Part shown: positions 29,493 to 41,025 of the stretch, piece by piece
How the letters are laid out: every line of letters begins with the position of its first letter
Position numbering within the stretch: the first letter of the stretch is position 1
Assembly: GCA_016699735.1 (NCBI GenBank)
Contig: CP065008.1
Location: 2,566,001-2,630,000, forward strand
DNA length: 64,000 bases
Direction of reading: 5' to 3'
Origin: Alphaproteobacteria bacterium
Lineage (GTDB): Bacteria; Pseudomonadota; Alphaproteobacteria; Micavibrionales; Micavibrionaceae
Made by a program: the position numbers and the translations under genes
The notes under the pieces: model-generated
What the model saw: the letters and a program-made list of their open reading frames with translations, nothing else
Told to the model about the DNA's origin: nothing
Database searches by the model: none

Positions 29493-31079
29493 TTACTTCG
29501 TTCTCTGAAGGATAATTTCGAAGCAAGCGCCTCCTGAACCACTGCTACCTTCGACAAGCCGAACTGCGCCGCCATAAGCATGGATAATGGAGGTCACAAT
29601 GCCGAGGCCAATCCCCGTTCCGCCTTCCTGCCTCCGCGTCGTGAAAAACGGTGTGAAGATTTTGGCGGCATTGGCGGTGGAGACCCCACTGCCGTTATCC
29701 TGCAATCGGATTACGGCTAAATCCTGCTGCTCTCTTACACTAATCTGCAATTCATCCGCCCCGTTCTGCAGCGCATTATCGCAAAGGTTGATCAGGACAG
29801 TCTCAAGGTTCTCGGCCGATATTCTAACATTTGATCGGGCCTTGTTATCGAGGGACATTTAAGCGTCTCGTTATACCTCTCACGGATTTTTTGCAGAACC
29901 CCCGCCGGATCGCAGTCATCATCCGAGATGATCGTATTATCCGCCCGCGCCAGTTCCAGCAAGCGGCTGACCAGCCTTTTGAGGCGGTCGCTGTCGGAAA
30001 TGATATTCTCTAAAAACTGGCGCTTTTTTGCCTCGTCCATGTCATCGAGATGATCTAGCAGAAGTTCCGCCGACCCCTGAATGGCCGTAATCGGCGTCTT
30101 AAATTCATGCGAGACGTGCATGGCAAAAGTGCGGATATATTCCGAACGTTCGGTGAGGGAGTGCGCCATGCGCGTGAAACTTTCCTCTAGAAGCTCAATC
30201 TCCTGAACCCCCCCACCCTCCTTCATGTGAAGCGCTTTGGAATCCCCAGCGGCAAAACGCTCGGTCCTGTCGATCAGCCGATTGATGGGGCGGGATATCA
30301 TGGAGGATGTCAGCAGCGCGATCAACAGCGTGGCCCCCGCAAGGATCAGGCCGACAATGATCACCTTACCTTTCTCGGCGTACATATGCTTAAGAATATT
30401 CTGCGGCGTGCGCGAGAGGTAGACAACCCCCAGCACCCGGTCCTCATCTAAAATAGGCAACGCCACGAAGACGCGAATGCCCGTACCGCGGCTGATCGAC
30501 GCCAGCGCTTACGGCGGCTCGTCGGAAATACGTTCACGGATCACACTGGTATAATTGCCAGTCAACGCTCTCTTTACTTCGGGCACATCCGATAAATCCA
30601 GCCCGACCTCCTGCCGCCCCGCCACCACGACGCCGTTGAAATCGAGGATCTTGATGCCGGATAAATTCGTCTTTTGCGCCTCCGTAATAACCGGGGTCAG
30701 CGCCTGCCCAACCTCCTGCGCGAACGGAGCCGTGATCTGCCCCGGCTTTCCGTCCCTCTGGGCGGCAGCACCTGCGTTTTTGAAAGATCAAGCGCGGGCG
30801 CGACAGGCGTATAGTAATCGTCAACCTTCGTAATGCTACCCTGCTCGGCAGGAACCCCGTAACTGTCCCTTTCAGTCAGGCGTTTGAGAATTTCGTTTTT
30901 ATAGACAGCGGCAAGAACCGCCGCCTGCGTGATCAGTTCGTTTTCCGTCTGCTGCACCAGTGCGTTTTCGTATAGCCTGAAGAACATTACGCCGCCAAGC
31001 GGCAGCAAAACACACCATGATATTGACGATCAGAAGGATCGTTCGTAGGCGGATGCGGGCCTTGAGAGGCTTTTTTCAT
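29493..31079 (-). pseudogene. ChvG-like sensor histidine kinase, frame broken several times
   Basis: In order: an N-terminal membrane helix (ILLIVNIMVCF), a periplasmic stimulus-sensing region ending SDEPP...SISRGTGIRVFVALPIL, a second membrane helix (about 30395-30310), HAMP, the phospho-acceptor motif HVSHEFKTPITAIQGSAELLLDHLD, and a C-terminal ATPase with N box ENLETVLINLCDNALQN and DNGSGVS. As read, it has frameshifts near 31040, 30760 and 29850 and a TAA at 30509-30511. Domains stay intact on both sides, so sequence errors are likely, but the in-frame stop needs separate proof. ATG 31079 overlaps the response regulator stop (ATGA). It would phosphorylate that regulator. Confidence 0.72.
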
Positions 31080-31758
31080 GGCGTCAGCTTATACCCCACA
31101 CCGCGCAGCGTTGTAATCAGACCTTCACAGCCTTTTTCCGCAAATTTCCTACGGATATTGCGGATATGACTGTCGATCGTCCGGTCGCTGACGAACGTAT
31201 TCGCGCCATGTGCCATGGTCATGATCTGATCGCGGGTGAACAGCCGATCCGGGTATTGCGCCATGCCATGCACGATTGAAAATTCCGTAGCCGTCAGATC
31301 AACCCCCTGCCCGCTCCAGAAAGCCTGATGCCGCACAGTGTCAATTTTCAGCGCACCGCACATGACAGTCTGATCAAGAGTCTTGGGTGGGGGGACTGTG
31401 CACGCTTGAGGATCGCCTTGACCCGCGCCACCAGCTCCCGCGGACTGAAGGGCTTGGTCAAATAATCATCGGCCCCCAGCTCCAGCCCCAGAATTCTGTC
31501 GATCTCCTCATCACGCGAAGAGAGAAAAAGAACCGGGACATTGGACGTTTTTCTTATCTCCTTACAAACCTCCAACCCGTCCATCTCGGGCATATTGATA
31601 TCAAGAACGATGAGGTCGTATTCAGCGCCTTTGGCCTTTTCAAGCGCCTGCCGCCCGTCGCTGACTTCGCTGGCCGCCATCCCTGCCTTCTCGACGGCAA
31701 AGACCACGACATCGCGGATATGCGGATCATCATCGACGACTAGAATTGTTTTGGCCAT
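31076..31758 (-). CDS. OmpR/PhoB-type response regulator (ChvI-like; one frameshift)
   Basis: The receiver domain shows VVDDDPHIRDVV, the phosphorylation Asp in LIVLDINMPEMDGL, VLFLSSRDEE and the Lys of LTKPFSPREL. The C-terminal winged helix has LTATEFSIVHGMAQYPDRLFTRDQIM, the recognition helix VSDRTIDSHIRNIRRKF and LRGVGYKL. One C appears lost from the C6 run near 31391, splitting the two domains. The gene starts within the stop codon of the DUF4173 gene and its own stop overlaps the kinase start, so the three are translationally coupled. Confidence 0.82.
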
Positions 31759-33220
31759 TATTCCTGACTTTCCAAGGATTTGAGCAGGCGGTACTCACTA
31801 TAAGTCCACCGCCGCCAGTCGTCCATATCCCTTCGCAGGGACTGGATCATTCTAAAGACGGCAGCACTAGAAAATGAGCCACCTATTGTTCGAGAATACC
31901 TTTTAAGAGCCGGAATAGCAGGACTTCCGATTTCTTTTAAATATACCACGTCAAGAGAGACGCCCTTACCGGAGATTTCGCGTGAATGCGTGACATTATA
32001 TTCCGCGATAATACCGCCGATATTCAAGAAACTGGTTATATACAGCACACCCAGCAGCGTCAGGACGTTCGCGTTAATCAGCCAGGTATTCGATTTATTC
32101 AAGAGGCTCCGAACAATAATCCAGCAAAGGCCCATCGCCACCAGCCCCATCCATATAAAGGCCGCCACGCGCCAGTAGGTAAGGGCGTACACCTCTACAT
32201 ACATATTCGTGCGGTAAATGGACGAAACAACCAGAAGCACGTTTTGCATGACCCAGAGATAAATCAAACCCCGAACAGTCCTCGATCCAGAAATCTCTGG
32301 GTCGGCGTTCTGTGTGATCAAAACAAAACCGCCGCAAGAAGAGCGGTCACGATCAGCGGATAGGCGCCCTGCTGGGCATACCGGGCGTAGGTTATACCCT
32401 TTGGCAAGTCCATTCCGGCCCAAAGGTAATTCATATCCAGCACCGTCTGGCAGGCAAACATCAGATTGAATATAACCAAAGACCTTAAAACCGCCTCTTT
32501 GGTAAAAGCCCACTCGGTAAGGCGCATAGGCCTGAGTTCATCGTCCTCCCTCAGCGCCTCAAGCCTTCTGGCTTTTGGACGATCAATCTCGACCGGAGAA
32601 CGGAAAAAATCATGGCCCCGGTAATAAGCCAGAAAAACACCCGCCCCAAAGAAAAGTGTTTGACAAAAAACTCGGGATTCACAACCGAAACCCATCGAGT
32701 GATGATCGGGTTTGCGCTGGAGAAAAGCATGATAAACACAAAAGACAGAACAACTGGCAAGAACCAGCCGCGCATAAATCCCGACACAGTGCCCTGCGGC
32801 ATGTATCTGCGTTGATACTTTCTGTAAGCGATCGCTGCCTTGCTCAAGGGATGGAGGAGAAACAGGAAAAAACTGGCTAGTTTGCCAATCCAAGCCATCG
32901 CATCTTTTTGCAAGCCACCCTGGGAAATAATCGCAAGGCTCACCGTTCCAATAACAATCAGAAAAATGCTTAGTAGGCTGGTTTTCTCAACCAGAAGGCC
33001 GCACTGGACTATCATCAGAAGTGAAATAATCCGGCCCGCTCGGGTTTCCAGAGTTCCCGGATTGTGAATGGTAAAGCCTATAAGCAAAAAACCGAAAAAA
33101 ACCGGAGATCCAGCCTGCCTGATGTCCGTAAAATAAAAAGTCTGCCAAAAGGGTTAAACTCAAAGAAGAAACAATTTTAAGCCGGAATGAGCCCCTAAAG
33201 GGCGATAGAACATGTGTCAT
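31758..33220 (-). pseudogene. DUF4173 multi-pass membrane protein, three frameshifts
   Basis: The repaired product (about 487 residues) has many membrane helices. It carries DUF4173 marks such as LFSSANPIITRW, LTEWAFTKEAVLRSLVIFNLMFACQTVLD, YLWAGMDLPKGITYARYAQQGAYPLI and YWRVAAFIWMGLVAMGL. Breaks lie near 33110, 32560 and 32340. They keep conserved sequence on each side, so assembly error is possible. It overlaps the response regulator start by one base (TAATG), and such genes are often found with ChvG/ChvI-like two-component pairs. Function of the family is unknown. Confidence 0.7.
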
Positions 33221-33420
33221 GGATTGGTCTTTTCCTTCGCGCTTGGAACTCGATGAATGGCTTTGTCCTGTTCAAAAAAATCCGCGTTTTCGACAAGCCA
33301 CCACGCATCCCGCTGCAAACTCTGCGGGATATTATAAAAAGCCTGCTTTAAAACGGGGTGCAGGGGCTTATCGCTAAAAATGCAAATGCTGAGACAGGGT
33401 TTTTGATACAGTTTCGTCAT
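33217..33420 (-). CDS. small protein opening the DUF4173-two-component operon (67 aa)
   Basis: A 67-residue frame (starts MTKLYQKPCLSICIFSDKPLHPV, includes QRDAWWLVENADFFEQ) whose stop overlaps the DUF4173 start as ATGA. That overlap is the main support. No domain is recognised and the Shine-Dalgarno sequence is weak. Confidence 0.4.
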   Translation of the reverse strand: MTKLYQKPCLSICIFSDKPLHPVLKQAFYNIPQSLQRDAWWLVENADFFEQDKAIHRVPSAKEKTNP

Positions 33421-33648
33421 ATTTTTGTTTTATCGAAAGGATATGCAAAAAATATGAGCGCAGTTTCTGTATATTCAGGTCTTTGTGTGCAGATCTCGTG
33501 CAGGACAACGTTGCAAAAATTAAAAACTTCGCTTATGTTTACCCACATGACTGAACGTTTTCACCAATGCCAACCCCACTTGAACCGCAACCCAATCGCG
33601 GGTTTTTGCGCTGGCTGAACGTTACGAGACTAGATTTGTAATGACCGG

Positions 33649-33673
33649 CCCGCCCTCAAAAGCGGGTTTTTTA
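33649..33673 (+). terminator. terminator-like hairpin just ahead of hen1
   Basis: CCCGC (33649-33653) pairs with GCGGG (33662-33666) and runs into six T residues, ending 14 bp before the hen1 start codon. A second weak hairpin with a T tract (AACCC...GGGTT, near 33590-33608) precedes it. Two such hairpins in a 5' leader could form an attenuator, or end an upstream short RNA. Confidence 0.4.
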
Positions 33674-33686
33674 TTGGGATATTAGA

Positions 33687-35140
33687 ATGTTACTGACCAT
33701 TACGACGACGCACAAACCGGCCACGGACATGGGCTATCTGCTGCATAAAAGCCCGGAGCGGCTGCACAGCAAGGAACTGCCCTTCGGCACGGCGCATGTC
33801 TTCTACCCCGAAGCCACGGAAAAGAAATGCACCGCCGCGCTGCTGCTGGAGGTGGATCCTGTCGGGCTGGTCCGCAAGGAAAAGGGTTCGACCTTCTCGC
33901 TCGAACAATATGTCAACGACCGCCCCTATGTCGCGTCCTCCTTCATGAGCGTGGCGATTAACCGCGTCTTTGGCACACTTCTGTCCGGTAAAAGCAAGCA
34001 CAGGCAGGAGCTTGTCGATGCCGCCATCCCGCTGGAAGCCATCATCTATTCCTTGCCCTGCCGCGCCAAGGAGGAGTTTCTGCGTGAACTCTTCGAACCG
34101 CTGGGCTATGCGGTGGAAATCGTTCCCACGCCTCTTGATCCCAAATTCCCGAGCTGGGGAACTAGCCCCTATTATACCGTCACCCTGCGCAAAACCTGCC
34201 CGCTGCGGGAGTTGCTCACGCATCTCTATGTCCTGATCCCTGTTCTCGATAACAAGAAGCATTATTTCATCGGCGATGCGGAGGTCGAAAAGCTGCTGCA
34301 AAACGGCAAGGGCTGGCTGAAGGATCACCCACAAAGGACATAATCGCACGGCGCTATTTCCGCAACCTGCGCTCCTTTTCGCGCATGGCTCTGGATCAGT
34401 TAAAGGATGAAGTCCCCCTGGAAGAAACGGAAGAGTTAGAGGGCGAGAAAACGATTAAGGCCGACGCGCAGGAAGAAGCGCTGGAAGAAACCCTGAGCGC
34501 CGCCGCGCCGGAAGAGAAAAAGATCAGTCTCCACAGACTGCGCCACGAAACGGTCATCGCCGCCTTGCGCGAGCATAACGTCAGCACGGTTCTGGACGTT
34601 GGGTGCGGCGAAGGCAAGCTGCTGAGGATTCTGAAAAAGCAAAAGGGCTTCAGCAAGATCGCGGGATGCGACGTCTCCACGCAAAGTCTTGAAATCGCCA
34701 ATGAGCGCCTGCAAAGCCGTTTCCCGAAGCGCGGCGAGCCGGAGATTGAATTGTTTCAATCCGCCCTGACCTATAAGGACAAGCGGTTCAAGGACTATGA
34801 CGCACTCGTGCTGGTCGAGGTGATCGAGCATGTGGACGAGCCCCGCCTGCCTGCCCTCGAACGGGCTGTGTTCGGGGCTGGCGTCCGCGTGGTGCTGGTC
34901 ACGACGCCGAACGGCGAATATAACGCCCTGTTCGAAACCCTCCCGGCGGGGCAGTTTCGCCACGCCGACCACCGTTTCGAATGGACCCGCAAGCAGTTCG
35001 AGGATTGGGGAACCCGCGTGGCAACCAGCTTCGGCTATGACGTTACCTTCGCCCCTATCGGTGACATCGATGAGAAACTTGGCGCCCCATCCCAGATGGC
35101 GGTGTTTGTGAAGCCTGAAAAGGAAAAATTAAATGTTTAA
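33687..35140 (+). CDS. hen1: Hen1, 3'-terminal RNA ribose 2'-O-methyltransferase (one frameshift)
   Basis: Bacterial Hen1 methylates the 2'-OH at the broken 3' end during RNA repair, so the religated RNA resists renewed cleavage. Residues 1-215 form the Hen1 N-terminal domain (TTHKPATDMGYLLHKSPER, FGTAHVFYPEA, VNDRPYVASSFMSVAI, WGTSPYYTVTL). The methyltransferase has DVGCGEGKLL, the metal-binding EVIEH (ExxEH) motif and a downstream HADHRFEWTR. One base is missing near 34340, where HPQR should run on into the conserved ARRYFRNLRSF. Repaired length is about 484. It is followed by YwqG and Pnkp genes with 8-bp overlap and 3-bp gap, one operon. Confidence 0.9.
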
Positions 35141-35954
35141 TTGGTTTAAGAAAAAGCAAGCCCCTGCAATTGCAAAAGAAAATACTAAAATAGAGAAAAA
35201 GGAATCTCTTGCAGATTATAACAAATTGATCCAATCGACTATAAAACCTTACATCAAAATTGATGCAAAGCCTGAATCAGACCTCCCGCCATGGCAAAGC
35301 AAATTCGGAGGCACACCCTATATGCCGGAAGGCGTGGTCTGGCCGCAAATGAGTGACGGCAGTGATCTACATTTGCTCGCGCAAATCAATTTCGGAGAGG
35401 TTCCCGCACTTGATCCATTTCCACAAAAGGGAATTTTGCAATTCTGGCTTGGTGTTAACGACCTTTATGGCCTTGATTTTTCTGATCCTGTCAGACAAGA
35501 CTCTTTTCGGCTTGTTTATTACCCAGACTTGGAAAAAACTGGCTTACAGAGCTCCTTTGGGGACAAATTGAAGTGGGATGAGTCCTCACCTTTTGAAGAT
35601 GATTGTCCATCCTTGTCCCTCTCCTTTTCAAAAGAAGAAATGCCCGTTAATTTTGATGATTTTCAAGCGGGCGCGCTATTGAAAGATCTGCCTGAAGCGC
35701 TTGTGCATGATTATAATGACTCCTTTGATCATACCGGACATAGGATCGGAGGTTACGCCCACTTCACCCAAAGTGATCCGCGTGAAAGCAAGTATGAGTA
35801 CAGTGTTAAAGACATTCTTCTTCTGCAAATCGATAGCGATGATAAAAATAACATTCTCTGGGGTGACTGCGGGGTAGCGAATTTTTTTATCAGTGAGAGA
35901 AAACTTAAGGCGCTGGATTTTTCGAAGGTCTTATATAACTGGGATTGCTGTTAA
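35133..35954 (+). CDS. YwqG/DUF1963 family protein inserted in the RNA-repair operon
   Basis: The 273-residue product has DUF1963 marks: WQSKFGGTPYMPEGVVWP, LHLLAQINFGEVP, GILQFWLG, a Gly-His pair in HRIGGYAHFTQSDPR, and LLLQIDSD...ILWGDCGVANFFIS. The family has no assigned biochemical function. It overlaps the hen1 end by 8 bp and its stop lies 3 bp before pnkp, so it is co-transcribed. Its base composition is clearly AT-richer than hen1 and pnkp on both sides, which points to a later insertion into the operon. The frame is intact. Confidence 0.8.
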   Translation: MFNWFKKKQAPAIAKENTKIEKKESLADYNKLIQSTIKPYIKIDAKPESDLPPWQSKFGGTPYMPEGVVWPQMSDGSDLHLLAQINFGEVPALDPFPQKGILQFWLGVNDLYGLDFSDPVRQDSFRLVYYPDLEKTGLQSSFGDKLKWDESSPFEDDCPSLSLSFSKEEMPVNFDDFQAGALLKDLPEALVHDYNDSFDHTGHRIGGYAHFTQSDPRESKYEYSVKDILLLQIDSDDKNNILWGDCGVANFFISERKLKALDFSKVLYNWDCC

Positions 35955-35957
35955 CAA

Positions 35958-38501
35958 ATGACCAACACCATCAACATCCCCGAACTTTCCCTCGTCGTGC
36001 TGGTCGGCTCGTCCGGCTCGGGGAAATCGTCGTTCGCGCGCAAACATTTCAAGCCGACGGAAATCCTGTCGTCCGATTTCTGCCGGGGGCTGGTCTCGGA
36101 TAACGAGAATGACCAGACTTGTTCGGACGACGCCTTCGACATCCTGCACAAAATCGCGGCCACCCGCATGAAACGCGGCAAAATGACCGTAATCGACGCC
36201 ACCAACGTCAGCCCGCAGGACCGCGCCGAACTCGTCAAACTGGCGCGGGAGCATTATGTCCTGCCTGTGGCCATTGTTTTTGACATGCCCTGGCAACTCT
36301 GCCATGAACGCAACGAGCAGCGCCCGGACCGGCAATTCGGCAAGCACGTCGTCATGCGCCACACCAGCCTGTTGCGACGGGGCTTGCGGAGCCTTCGCAA
36401 AAGCGAGGGTTTTACCAACGTCCATATCCTGACCAGCGTGGAGGCGGTGGATTCGGTTGAAATCGTGCGCCAGCCCCTCTGGAACAACAAGAAGGACGAA
36501 CACGGACCCTTCGATATTATCGGCGACATTCACGGCTGCTTCGATGAGCTTATTACCTTGCTGAAAAAGCTTGGCTACAAGGTGGCCAAAGCCAAGGACA
36601 GATTTAACGTCACCCACGCCGCAGGGCGCAAGATTATCTTCGTGGGCGATCTGGTCGATCGCGGCCCCAAAACGCCGGACGTCCTGCGGCTGGCGATGAA
36701 TACGATCGAAGACGGCGTGGCCTTTTGCGTCGTCGGCAACCACGACGACAAGCTTAAACGTGCGCTCTCGGGCAAGGATGTCAGAGATCGCCCACGGGCT
36801 TCAGGAAAGCCTCGATCAGTTGGCGCTGGAAAGCGAAGAGTTCCGTCATAAAGTCACCAAGTTTCTGGGCGGCCTCATCAGCCATTATGTCTTCGACGAC
36901 GGCGGACTGGCGGTCGCCCATGCGGGAATCAAGGAAAAATATATCGGACGCGGCGCCCCCAGCATCAAGCAATTCTGTATGTACGGCGAAACCACGGGCG
37001 AAACCGATGAATTCGGCCTGCCGGTCCGCTACCCGTGGGCGAATGATTACCGGGCAGCACCCTTGTCGTTTACGGCCACACCCCGATCCCCGCGCCGGAA
37101 TGGGTCAACAACACCATCAACATTGATACGGGCTGTGTCTTCGGCGGCAAGCTGACCGCTCTGCGCTATCCTGAAAAGGAGCTTGTTTCGATCAAAGCCA
37201 AGAAGGTGTATTCCGAACCGATCCGTCCGCTCGTAAGCAATACAAATGCGAATGATTACGATGTTCTGGATATGGCCGATGTTTCCGGCAAGCGGTTTAT
37301 CAGCACGGAACTTCATAAAAGCATGACCATCCAGAATGAAAACGCCATGGCCGCTCTGGAGGTCATGAGCCGCTTTGCGGTTGATCCGCGCTGGCTGGTC
37401 TACCTGCCGCCCACCATGTCGCCGACCGAAACCAGCACCAAGGATGGCTATCTCGAACACCCCGATGAAGCCTTCGCCCATTACCGCTCCCAAGGGATCG
37501 AGAAAGTCATCTGCGAGGAAAAGCACATGGGCTCACGGGCTATTCTTGTGGTCTGCAAAAGCGCCAAGGCAGCGCAAAAACGCTTCCGCGTTACGGATGG
37601 CTTGTCGGGCGTCTGCTATACCCGCACCGGACGCCCCTTCTTTAACGATCCGAAACTGGAAAAACGCTTTATCAGCCGTGTGGCAAAAACCGTGACCAAG
37701 GCCGGATTGTGGGATGAGTTGAAGTCAGACTGGCTGATCCTCGATTGCGAATTGATGCCGTGGTCCGCCAAAGCCCAGAGCCTTCTGGAGTTTCAATATG
37801 CGCCCGTGGCGGCGGCGGCGGATTCTTCGATCTCCGCAGCTTACAGCTTGCTTAAGCAAGCGGCCAAGCGAGTCCCTGAACTCAAGGATATGGAGGGAAG
37901 CTATGCGGAACGGCAAGGGCTGGTCCGGCAATACCGCGAGGGCCTACCGGCATTATTGCTGGCCGGTGAAATCGCTGTCGGACTATGCGCTGGCCCCGTT
38001 CCATATTCTGGCCCATGAGAAAAGCCAGAATATGCGTAAACCCCATAGCTGGCATATGAAGATGATCGAAAGCTCTGCAACGCTGATCCGGAGTTTTTCC
38101 AGAAGACTCAGCACGTCACGATCCGGCTGGAGGATGAAAAAGCCTGCGCGAAGGCCGCAAAATGGTGGGAAAAGATGGTCGCTTCCGGCGGCGAAGGTAT
38201 GGTCGTCAAACCGTTGCACTTCACGGAGTTGGGAAACAAGGGTCTAGTCCAACCGGGTATCAAGTGCCGTGGCCCTGAATATTTGCGTATTATCTATGGC
38301 CCGGAATATTCCACACCCGCAAATCTCGAACGCTTGAGAAAGCGCGGCCTCGGCAAGAAACGCTCCCTTGCCCTGCGCGAATATGCGCTGGGTTACGAAG
38401 CACTCACCCACTTTGTGGAAGAAAAACCGCTCCATAAGGTCCATGAATGCGTCTTTGCCGTATTAGCGCTCGAAAGTGAGCCCGTGGACCCGCGACTGTG
38501 A
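35958..38501 (+). pseudogene. pnkp: Pnkp polynucleotide kinase-phosphatase-ligase, four frameshifts
   Basis: Bacterial Pnkp heals and seals broken RNA together with Hen1. The kinase domain has the P-loop VGSSGSGKSSFARKHF. The phosphatase (from about residue 184) has GDIHGCFDEL, GDLVDRGPKTPDV, GNHDDKLKRAL and, in another frame, VVYGHTPIPAPEW. The adenylyltransferase/ligase has the Lys motif EEKHMGSRAILV and, further on, APFHILAHE, EGMVVKP and IKCRGPEYLRIIYGPEY. Frames change near 36780 (extra base), 37055 (lost), 37925 (extra G) and 38075 (lost A). Every conserved block survives, so one 845-residue protein is probably encoded and the indels may be sequence errors. Start ATG 35958 lies 3 bp after ywqG. 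Confidence 0.85.
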
Positions 38502-38520
38502 CTTTTCATTATTTCAGGGC

Positions 38521-38552
<32 letters not shown>

Positions 38553-39083
38553 TTAGCACAACCCTTATTCAGTGCAGGTTATACGGTTTATGGTTAGCAT
38601 TAGGTCACACCTCAAGGTCTCACCTTTACCACAATATGTCAATCGACTCTATTTTCGATTTTAAAGCTCGCTGGTGAGTCGAAAGCCTTCTTGGTAGGTA
38701 GGAGCACCCAAAGCCCTAAACGCTCTGTACGAGCCTCCATGAGTTAAAGAGAGTCCGCCCTACAAATCACCTGTGCAATTCCCATCACAACATTTAAAAC
38801 AATGTCGCTACGCATCATACAATACTTTCCTTAGCTTCCAGTCACAACAGATTATGAGGTTATGTAGAAGCATTGAGCAATCAGGCTTTTAGTTTCAGTA
38901 TTTTAGCGTAAGACACCACCCCTAGGGGGACTTTTCGCTGCATTCTAATTTTAATGCTTCCACAAAAATCTAAGATATTTTTCTGATTAAGACTTTCACG
39001 AATTGATTAAGTGTTACTGGTGAACAACATTTTATAAGTGTAAAATTGCCTGCGGACGCAACCCATTTTTATTGTTATGAAAA
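38553..39083. other. element left end, 531 bp without a gene
   Basis: AT-rich region between the distal attachment repeat and the GHKL ATPase gene. It must hold that gene's promoter and possibly excision or transfer sites. I see a short palindrome CCCCTAGGGG near 38930 and no supported ORF or tRNA. Confidence 0.4.
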
Positions 39084-41025
39084 ATGCAAGATCGAGAAAC
39101 AGACAAAGTTATAGCCTTCGCTCAAGAATTACGCAAAATACAAGACAGCGGCGAAGAAGCAAAAACTATTTTAGCCACAAGTGACAGGGTTCTGGCCAGA
39201 ATTACTGATGGTATATATAGGCAACCATCATCTGCACTAAGAGAATTAATTTCTAATGGATACGATGCAGATGCCACAGAAGTAATCATACAAACCGACG
39301 CCCCTCGTTTTGAAAAAATAACAATTCGAGACAATGGCAATGGAATGACGCATGAAGCGCTATCAAACCTCATTCACAATATAGGCGGGAGCATTAAGAG
39401 AACGGCGCGTGAAGATGGCTTTGGGGTTGTAGACAAAAATGATCCAACCCTTAGTCCTGTCAAAAAAAGAAAGCTGATCGGAAAAATTGGTATCGGTCTT
39501 TTCGCCGTTTCTCAACTAACACAACATTTTCAAATTATAACCAAAAGAAAAGGTAACAATTTTCGTCTGGTTGCCGATGTTATACTAAAAACATACACAG
39601 AAGATGACTTACAAAAACTTAAAACCAGAAAAGGAAATAAATTTGAAACAGGGACCGTCGTTGTAAAGGCAATTAAAGACCCAAACACAAAAAGTCATGG
39701 AACAGACATTATTTTGCTTAAGTTGAAAAAAACTCCCAAGATTTGCTTAAAAGCAAAGAGAAATGGATGAGGCTTTATGCCTCTGAAGGTTCAGAGGACG
39801 AAGGAGTAGAAGAAGAACCTGCCTATCATATTGGAAAACTAAATATTAAGGATGGAACTACTATTGAACGCGCCGCAAAACTTCCATGGAAACCAAAAGA
39901 TAATCCAGAAGAAAAATTTTATAAACTTACTCAAGCCGTATTGGATCAAGTGGGTATTAAATATCCTAAACCAAAATTAGCAGACATATTTGACAACTAC
40001 TTAAACACAATATGGACGCTTAGCCTTTCAGCCCCACTTACGTATGTGGAAAAACACCCATTTGATATTGATTCAACAGATGGGATACGCGCCTTTATGC
40101 TTTCTAACGGCAAAGGGCAAGCCCAAGAAATAGAGCTAAAAGGTAAAAAGTCCATACGTGATATTGCGGACCTCAATGCTCCCGAAAGACAGCAAAGCGA
40201 TACCTTTAAAGTATATTTTGATGATGTGCTCTTAAGTAGACCTATTCTATTTAAAAGACTTCCAAAAACAGATCACACTATAAAAACGCCTTTAATTTTT
40301 GTTGGAAAATGCACTCCAAACTTAGGAAAAATACCAGAAGAAATTAGGGGTGGAAACTTATCTTTTGAAGCATATCTTTTATGGAACTCAAAATTGTGCC
40401 AAATGAGCACAATGGCGTTCTATTAAGAATACACGATGCTTCAGGAGCCTTGTTTGATGAAACATTTTTAAAATACCAAGTTTCAGAACAAACCCGCCTA
40501 AGGCAACTAACAGCAGAAATTTTTATTAAGGAAGGATTAGACGCTGCTTTAAATATAGATAGGGAATCTTTTAACTACGCTCATCCACACTATCAATTTA
40601 TAACCCAATGGCTCCACCGCGCCATAAGACAGTTTACCAATAAACACAAGGCACTCGGATCAGAAATCAGAGACTTAATTAAAACAGCGGAGCAAAAAAA
40701 GCAAAAATCTAGAATTAATGAGTTAGCGGAAAAACAATGGGAAAAACACAAAAAAAGCGATTATTCAGATGTGCCAAAAGTAAGGTTAGTAAGCGATTCC
40801 GAAGTAAAAAACGAAAGAGCTGCAGGCAGGATTGCCTTTAATAAAAAGAACGTAATTCCATCGACGGTTTCTTCTTCAAAACGTGCAGATACCGCTATAA
40901 GAGAACAAAAGATCGAAGTTCTAGTTACAATCCTAAGCGCATATAATATTCTCGAAGATATGGCATTTGAAAAGCAAGAAGAATTGATTAAATCTATAGC
41001 AGATTTGTTCTTAGGAGATGAGTAG
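39084..41025 (+). CDS. GHKL (MORC/MutL/HSP90-type) ATPase (two frameshifts)
   Basis: The Bergerat ATP-binding fold is clear: N box ALRELISNGYDADAT (Glu54, Asn58), G1 box RDNGNGM (Asp83, Gly85, Gly87) and G2 box GKIGIGLFAVSQL (133-145). An S5-like and a long C-terminal part with coiled-coil (KALGSEIRDLIKTAEQKKQ) follow. A lost A near 39731 and a lost G near 40388 split it into three frames; repaired length is about 647. MutL/MORC-like GHKL ATPases occur beside DNA methylases in restriction-modification loci. Here it overlaps the next ORF by 8 bp and the pair faces a C5 methyltransferase. An ATP-driven clamp or restriction factor is the inference. Confidence 0.8.

Noticed and set aside
39725..40430. 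Programmed ribosomal frameshifting in the GHKL ATPase gene
   Set aside because: The breaks resemble the many other single-base losses in this part of the window, with no slippery heptamer plus structure pattern that stands out.
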